Both the position numbers and the translations under genes were made by a program. From Callorhinus ursinus (Eukaryota; Chordata; Mammalia; Carnivora; Otariidae): a stretch of 64,000 nucleotides of DNA. Below are positions 58,321 to 64,000 of this stretch, in pieces. A model generated the notes under the pieces. It saw nothing but the letters and a program-made list of their open reading frames with translations, was not told the DNA's origin and searched no databases. The DNA lies in NCBI RefSeq assembly GCF_003265705.1, contig NW_020312785.1:131174861-131238860 (forward strand), given 5' to 3'. Numbering within the stretch: the stretch's first letter is position 1; each line of letters starts with the position of its first letter.

Positions 58321-58734
58321 ATCTCATGCCAGAGTCTGCCCTTGAACTCTTACCCTATAGAGTGCTGGGAGAAAAGACTACTTGTTAAGATAGCTTTTTA
58401 TTATCATAGTCAGGAATACCCTAGACCAAGCTATATTTTGAGAACTAGTAGGGCAGATGCTATGCTGTGCAGCATTGCAAAAAAAGAACCAGAAGGGCAG
58501 TATATGTGATCCTCACTCTCATCTAGGTTGAAATCAGCAGTTAATATTATGATCAAGGAAGTTTAGTGAAATGCAGTTGAATCTGGAACTTTTCAAGGTT
58601 CCAACTTGAGGGAAGGAGTATGGGGGCATAGTTGTGGATAATTAGATGACCGGCAAACAAAGGTTTTCCAACTTGTAGGCCAAAGTGAAGAGAAGGGTAC
58701 CAGAAGCAGAGTTTGAGAGGAACTTGGCTTTGGC

Positions 58735-58975
58735 AGGTCACATGGTGGTTCAGTGTGCTATGTTTGGGAGTCACACAGCACTGAGATACAAATCCTGGCT
58801 CAGCCATTATGCTGTGAAGTTCAGCAAGTTTCTTAACCTCTTCAAACTTCAGTTTTCTCATCTGTAAAAAGAGGTTAAACCTCATTACCTGAAAGGACTG
58901 TGGGTAGAGTAAATGAGATGAAGTTTATAAATCACCCAGAGTAGGCCAAAGCAGGAAGTAGGCTCTCTTTAAGTG
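58735..58975 (+). mobile_element. MIR SINE, plus strand
   Basis: 'gatacaaatcctggctcagc', 'gcaagtttcttaacctcttc', 'cagttttctcatctgtaaaa', 'agtaaatgagatgaagttta'. A near-complete forward MIR. Confidence 0.88.
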
Positions 58976-59755
58976 GAAGTGCCTTTTCATGACAATGAAG
59001 ACAATAATGATGATGAAGATGATAAAATACTGGGTTACCAGTTGGCTGGATTGAGTTTTAAGTCTGGATCACAATCCCAAGAAAAAGCAGTGTGGGTACT
59101 GTGAATAAGGTAGAAGCCTAGGCAAAAAGGGACCTCAGGACTCCAATCTACATCCCCATCACTGTGGGCAAGATGGCAGGCTCTTTGTAGGTACTGGTTA
59201 TCACTGGGTAAATCTTGCCTATGGTGTTGCCAAGTACAGTTTGGTTTGCATGCTGAGTTGTGTTTTAAACTCTGCATGATCACCTCCCCCTTCTATGCCA
59301 GGTCTATGTTTCCCAGAAACCCTCTCTTTCTGTAGTCCTGGGTTAGAGTTTACCACTGGGAGGAACTTGCAGAACTTTGGAAAGTGAAAGTGAAGGAGAA
59401 GCCATTGTTCTCAGGAGGTACTGACTGTCAGACATGGCAGCTTTGTAGACCTTTCCACAAGCTCCCACTTTGCAGTTGTGCAGCAGATGTAGCGGTTTCT
59501 TGGAGATCCCCACCAGCTCTGCTTTCTCCACCTACTCCAGTGCTTCAAGTTGAGGTTAAAAAGTGCTGGTTCCTTCAGCTTCTGGGTGTAGCTTAGAGAT
59601 TTTGGCTCTTTCAGCTGCTTCCTCTTTCTTGTAAACCTGATTCCCCTATCAAACCTTTTATTATCATAAGAGTGTAGTGGCTCTGTTTTGCTGATCCAGC
59701 TCAGAATGAGACAGCTTATTACTCGTTTACTGCCTGGGGGGTGCTTGATTATCTA
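58976..59755 (+). mobile_element. Possible old LTR at about 59,290-59,735; rest unassigned
   Basis: 'tccagtgcttcaagttgagg', 'ggttccttcagcttctgggt', 'gctctttcagctgcttcctc' and 'cccctatcaaaccttttatt' have the order of the 3' part of an old LTR in plus orientation, ending near 59,735. I cannot name the subfamily. 58,976-59,289 shows nothing recognisable. No gene. Confidence 0.4.
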
Positions 59756-60078
59756 GAGGAGAGGTTGCAAAACTTTCTCTTATACGACAATAGTGAATAC
59801 TTTAGCCTTTGTGGGTCAACTGGTCTCTGCGGCAACTCCTCAACTCTGCTCTACAGCAGCATGAAAGCCACCAGAGACAATGCATTATGAATGAATGTGC
59901 CTGTGGTCCAATAAAACTCTATTTATGGGTGCTGAAATTTGAATTCTATATAATTTTTATGTGTCATAAAAAACTTCTTTTCTACCATTTGTAACACAAA
60001 ATCCATTCTTAGCTCATGCGCTGTACAAAAGCAAATGGTGAGCTGTTTTGGGCTGTAGTTGGCCAACTCCTGAACCAG
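59756..60078 (+). mobile_element. hAT-type non-autonomous DNA transposon
   Basis: Left end 'gagaggttgcaaaactttct', then 'tactttagcctttgtgggtc', 'caataaaactctatttatgg', and right end 'ggctgtagttggccaactcc'. The ends are decayed inverted repeats of the CAGnGGTnGGCAAACT type found in mammalian hAT (Charlie/MER1-like) elements. No transposase is encoded. Confidence 0.75.
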
Positions 60079-60084
60079 AGGAGG

Positions 60085-60310
60085 GCTGGTAGAGTCGGCC
60101 AGATGTGCACCTAAACCTTTGCTTGTCGCTTACTATGTGATGTTGGGCGATATATTTAATCTCTGAGCCTCACTTTTACAATGGGGACATTTACATGATA
60201 TTGTAGAGTAGGGTTGTTGTGAAGATTAAATAAGATAATGTAGGTAAAATCTTTAGCTGGCTGCTGGGCACACAATTCATGCTCCTCATTCATCATCGTT
60301 ACTGTGGTTT
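60085..60310 (+). mobile_element. MIR SINE, plus strand
   Basis: 'cttgtcgcttactatgtgat', 'ttaatctctgagcctcactt', 'aatggggacatttacatgat', 'agattaaataagataatgta', 'gctgggcacacaattcatgc'. Forward MIR, missing part of the head. Confidence 0.85.
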
Positions 60311-60859
60311 GTGGAGCTGCGATTTGGTGCTCATAGTTCATTCACGCAGTTAAAAGGGAACTGACAGGTTTTGCAGCCACTGGGACTTCTATGGGCAACG
60401 TAAAGTGATTTCTAGGCAAAAGAACAATGAGAGAACTCCTGAGGCTTTGCAAATTATCCACCATACTTGAATTAAGGGCAAGAATGTTGATAGAGTGCTG
60501 TCAGCAATCCAGCCACCAGCCAGATTTTTACTAGTGATTCCTCCCACTGCACAGCAGGGATTAGCCACAGGGGCATAGAGATTGGAAGGATGGGAGAAAA
60601 AAACAGAAAAATGGAGAATTTTAACTTCATTATATGATTGTGCTTAAGTGGTGGGATTATGGGTGGTATTTAATTTTTTGGTGTGTTAATTTCACTTCAG
60701 ATAAATTGTTAAAATGATGCTGTAGAAGAGTACTTAAAAAGTAGAAATACTGTCATAACAGATTGAGTAAATACCATGTTATAAAGTATGTAAGCCCATT
60801 TTAAAAATATAAAAAACATTCTAAAGTGTTCAAAGCCATTTGGCTATGATTTATCTTTC
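60311..60859. other. Unassigned sequence
   Basis: No gene or repeat that I can name. AT-rich from 60,600 onward. Confidence 0.35.
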
Positions 60860-61285
60860 AGTTTTCATCTCAAATGTCACCTCTCATAGGAGAATTTTCT
60901 TCATCTAAAATATCACAAACAGAGGCTCCTGGGTGGCTCAGTCAGTTAAGCGTCTGCCTTCAGCCCAGGTCATGATCTCAGGGGCCTGGGATGGAGCCTT
61001 GCTGTGGGCTCCCTGCTAAGCGGGGCGTCTGCTTCTCCCTCTGCCTCTGCCCGCCACCCCCTACCATGTGTGCACGCACGCTCTCTTCTCTTTCAAATAA
61101 ATAAAATCTTAAAATAAATTAAAATAAATTAAAATAAAGTAACCAAAACGGGCACCAACCTCCATTCCTCATTGCCCTATTTTCTTTTCTTCATAGTACT
61201 TATTATTGCCAGACGTTATTTGTTTACCTGCTTATTGTCCACCTTCCTTTCTCTAGATTGTGAGTTTTGTGGGAGGCACCCTCCT
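60860..61285 (+). mobile_element. L2 LINE 3' end, plus strand, split by a SINE
   Basis: 'ttttcatctcaaatgtcacc' and 'gagaattttcttcatctaaa' before the SINE; 'tgccctattttcttttcttc', 'atagtacttattattgccag', 'tgcttattgtccaccttcct' and 'ctctagattgtgagttttgt' after it. This is the L2 3' UTR order. Confidence 0.75.
60923..61135 (+). mobile_element. Can-SINE, plus strand, inside L2
   Basis: 'aggctcctgggtggctcagt', 'cttcagcccaggtcatgatc', CT-rich middle, then a tail containing a 10-bp unit 'aaaataaatt' repeated at least three times. The duplication is imprecise. Confidence 0.93.
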
Positions 61286-62560
61286 TGTCTCCTTGCAACT
61301 CAAAATGGCATTCTTTTGACTGACAGACTGCTCCCTCCTGGACTGGACATGGAAGGAAGTAAAGCATCAGTGTTCTGGAAGGTCAGACTGCTATTGCAGC
61401 TGCTGCTGGGCTGGCAGCTTCTTGGTACCTGACTGTATTCATTTCCGCCCCCCTGCTAACTTTTAAGGAGGAGGAAACATCTGGAAAATTGTCTTGGCCA
61501 CAGAAAATTAAAAAAGCACTTACACTCAAGGCAGATGGTACTGTCAAGTAACAACATCTGGAGATGAAAATCTAGCTGACAACAGGGTAATCGTCAAAAT
61601 ATTTAGACTGCACAAGTTGTTTGTTTCATATTATATCTTCATCCCTGCTGAATTTTTGATTTGGTCAGCACATATTGATTGGCTTTCCCGTGTATGTATA
61701 GAGACCATGGATTCCATTTATTCATTCGAAACGGGAGTTGGCCTCAGTGCTAGGCCCTATCTGTAGGTCCAAAATGGATGTTTGCCTGAAAATCCTTTTG
61801 AAGATCCCCACATCTTCAGAAGGAAAATGCTTTTAGGATATTAGGCTTCAGCGAGTATCTTTAGCAATGGACGTGCTGGAAGCCCTAATCTGCTTTTCTT
61901 CCGAAGGGATGTATCTTATTATCTTTAAAATCATCTCCAAATGTCCTGTTAATATCCTGGGAATGAGGCAGAATGGTGAAAAATACAAAACATTTTACGT
62001 GATAAGGCTTTGCCTTGCTGACCAAAGCATTTGGTTGCTGAACTAGGAGAAGGAAGACTGTCCCAAATTAAGTTCTTAATATAGATTAGCTCATAGGTAA
62101 TAGACGGATCCTAGTTGCTTTTCAGCAGAAGACACACCACTTATTACATTTTTACCTTCACACATTTTTGGGCTGTTGATGCTTTTCTAGTGTCTATTAA
62201 CCTGATTAGTGTTCTTGCTCAGATAAAATCAGTCTATATTTTATCTTCTCTTTCTTCAAAATGAGAAATAGCTTCTAGAATCTCAAAGCCATTCTTGTCC
62301 CAGGAGGAAGTCAGTCTTCTATCAAGAGGAAACTATGTGGGAAGTTGATCTTTAAGGCTGACTAATGACACTGGCTTAGACCATTTTTTTTTACTCTATG
62401 ACTAGAGCAAGCAAGACAAGCTTTAAAATGGAGTTATTGTAATATCTCTGGGAAAAGTCTTAATTTACAGAATGTTCTAGCTCCCAAAGCCTAGAAAATG
62501 ATATTTCCCTTTCAGACTGGATTTAGCTAAGTAAGCAGCACTTTAAGAACCAAAGTCTAG
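61286..62560. other. Unassigned sequence, probably single-copy
   Basis: No gene, promoter or repeat that I can name. It ends where the young L1 begins, so the last bases before 62,561 hold the 5' copy of that element's target site. The 3' copy lies beyond the window. Confidence 0.4.
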
Positions 62561-64000
62561 GTGGAGGAGTAGGAGACCTGGATGTCGTCTGGTCTCAGGA
62601 ATTCAGCTGAATAGGGATCAAACCATTCTGAACACCTACGAACTCAACAGGAGATCGAAGAAGAGAGTAGCAACAACTCTCTGAACAGAGAGGCAACCAC
62701 TTACTGGAAGGTAGGACGTGCGGAGAAGTGAATCCGAGGCGATATTCGGGAGGAGAGATGGCGGGGAGGGGGCCTCCGTCGGCCGCTTCTGGCAAGTGCT
62801 AGAGCCGCGGAGCACAAGATCGGAACTTTTAGAAGTCGGCTCCGCTGAGGGACGTCGCTCCAGTGGCTAAGCGGGGGGTGGAACCCTCGTGGGACAGTGT
62901 GGTCTCAGGACCCTCGAGGTCACAGAAAGACCGGGGCTGCCTGAGTGCAGCAGAGCTCCCAGGTATCAGAGCGGGGAAGCTGGCTGCAGAGACGGAGCCG
63001 AGGCGCGGGCTCTCAGCTCGGGGTGGCCATAAACTGTGATCCGCGGCCCAGTCGGGCCACTGCTCCTCCAGCAGGGACCCAACAAGCGGCAGATCCGGGG
63101 AGACTCCCCTTCCTCCCCCGGGAGGAGCGGCGCGGGAGTGCACAGCAGGGATCTGCTGGGTTTGGAGACTCCACACGGGGTTGGGAGCCAGAGATAGAAA
63201 CACTCGGTCACAGGCCGGGTGAGCACGGAGTGCAGCCGGAGACCGGGGAGACGGGAGTGACTGCTTTTCTCTGGGGGCGCACTGAGGAGCGGGGCCCGAG
63301 TTCTCGGCTCCTCCGGGTGGAGATTGGGAGGCCACCATTTTCACCCTGGTCCGCCAAGCTGTACCGAGAGCTTGCAGGGAACAAAAGCTCCTGAGAGCAA
63401 ACCCGAGCAGCTTGCTTAGCCCGGACCGACAAGGGCGGGGCAATTCCGCCTCCGGTAAAGACATTTGGGAACCACGGCAACAGGCCCCTCCCCCAGAAGA
63501 TCAGCACCAGCAGCCAGCAAGCCAAGGCCAAGTTTACCGATCAAGGAGAACGGGAGAACTCCAGCGCTAGGGGAATACTGCACATAGAATTCATGGCTTT
63601 TTTACCATGATGCATTAGTTTTTCAAAGTTAATTTTTTTAACTTTTTTTTAAATTTTTCTTTTTCCCTTTTTCAACCAACATCTTATCAATCCCTTTTTT
63701 AAAAATAACATTTTTTATTTTTCATTTTTAGAGTCATATTTTACGCCCTCACTTATTTTTGGCATATATATATAAGTTGTTCTCTCTTTAAAATTTTGAG
63801 ATACAGTTTCTTCTAACAGATCAAAATATGCCCTAAATCACTAGTGTATGGCTTTGTTCTAGTCTCCTGCCTGATCACATTCTCTCCCCTTTTCTTTCTT
63901 TTCTTTTTTTTAATCTTCTTTCTTTTTTCAAACAACTTCTTATCTTATCAATTCCTTTTATAAAATCTTTTATGATTTTCATCTTTACAGTCATCTTCCA
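62561..64000 (+). mobile_element. Young L1 5' UTR, plus strand, continuing past the window
   Basis: From 'ggtggaggagtaggagacct' at about 62,560 the sequence follows the 5' UTR of the active carnivore L1 lineage (known best from dog). It has a GC- and CpG-rich part to about 63,570, including 'ggaggccaccattttcaccc' and 'ctcctgagagcaaacccgag', followed by a T-rich part with 'tttcaaccaacatcttatca'. The L1 5' UTR contains the internal Pol II promoter. CpGs are retained, which suggests recent insertion. The starting position indicates a full-length 5' end. ORF1 is not reached before 64,000, so I cannot tell whether the element is intact. Confidence 0.9.
62829..63464 (-). other. 211-codon antisense ORF in the L1 5' UTR
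   Basis: An uninterrupted minus-strand frame with ATG at 63,464, Pro/Ser/Arg/Ala-rich and with no domain I recognise. A plus-strand frame of 149 codons (62,945-63,394) overlaps it. GC-rich DNA has few stop codons, so long frames here can arise by chance. Primate L1 elements do carry an antisense ORF (ORF0) with an antisense promoter in their 5' UTR, but I see no sequence link to that one. I list it as an open frame, not as a proven gene. Confidence 0.35.

Noticed and set aside
4509..61135. tRNA-like A and B box segments considered as tRNA genes
   Set aside because: All are heads of Can-SINE or MIR elements with SINE bodies and tails; none folds as a stand-alone tRNA gene with proper ends.
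62945..63394. 149-codon sense frame in the L1 5' UTR considered as L1 ORF1
   Set aside because: The text matches 5' UTR, not ORF1. ORF1 should lie beyond the window edge.

Overview
This window looks like a piece of mammalian nuclear genome from a carnivore. I found no convincing protein-coding gene, rRNA, functional tRNA or CRISPR array. The clearest lineage marker is a set of about 28 tRNA-headed SINEs that read 'cctgggtggctcagt' at the head, carry a B-box-like 'gggatcgagcccc', and end in a (AAATA)n AATCTTT tail. This is the Can-SINE (SINEC) family, found only in Carnivora. The text matches the form I associate with arctoid caniforms (bears, seals, mustelids). The dog-type head ('gggtggcgcagcggtt') is absent. 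That placement is inference from remembered consensus sequences, not a search.

Layout. Positions 1-14,000 are mostly old, decayed DNA: MIR and L2 fossils, an L1 3' end, a 259-nt purine tract, and an L2 copy on the minus strand whose reverse-transcriptase frame can still be read (RT palm region at 11,734-11,796). Positions 13,600-23,000 hold LTRs of the ERVL/MaLR type (MLT2-like, MLT1-like), a 5'-truncated carnivore L1 with a clean 11-bp target-site duplication (14,604-15,007), and further MIR and L2 pieces. Positions 23,266-34,775 are a nested stack. An old plus-strand L1 is split by a truncated minus-strand L1, which is itself split by an essentially full-length minus-strand L1 (about 26,945-34,121), and SINEs lie in both minus-strand layers. 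Positions 34,800-47,400 are mixed L2, LTR and SINE fragments with long unassigned stretches. Positions 47,400-50,500 hold an old L1 that has been deleted and inverted. Positions 53,966-56,150 are another minus-strand L1 carrying three SINEs. Positions 56,170-61,285 are L2, MIR, hAT-type DNA transposon and SINE fragments.

The right edge (62,561-64,000) is the GC- and CpG-rich 5' UTR of a young L1 on the plus strand. It runs off the window before ORF1. This is the only CpG-island-like segment, and it carries a 211-codon antisense ORF.

How the parts relate: the window is best read as a record of successive retrotransposition. Which element interrupts which gives a relative order: L2, MIR and old L1 first, then MaLR/ERVL LTRs and middle-aged L1, then Can-SINEs and young L1. 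Single-copy sequence between repeats could be intergenic or intronic; I see no exon I can defend. Family names and element boundaries are by eye, and boundaries may be off by about 10-50 bp unless a target-site duplication is given.
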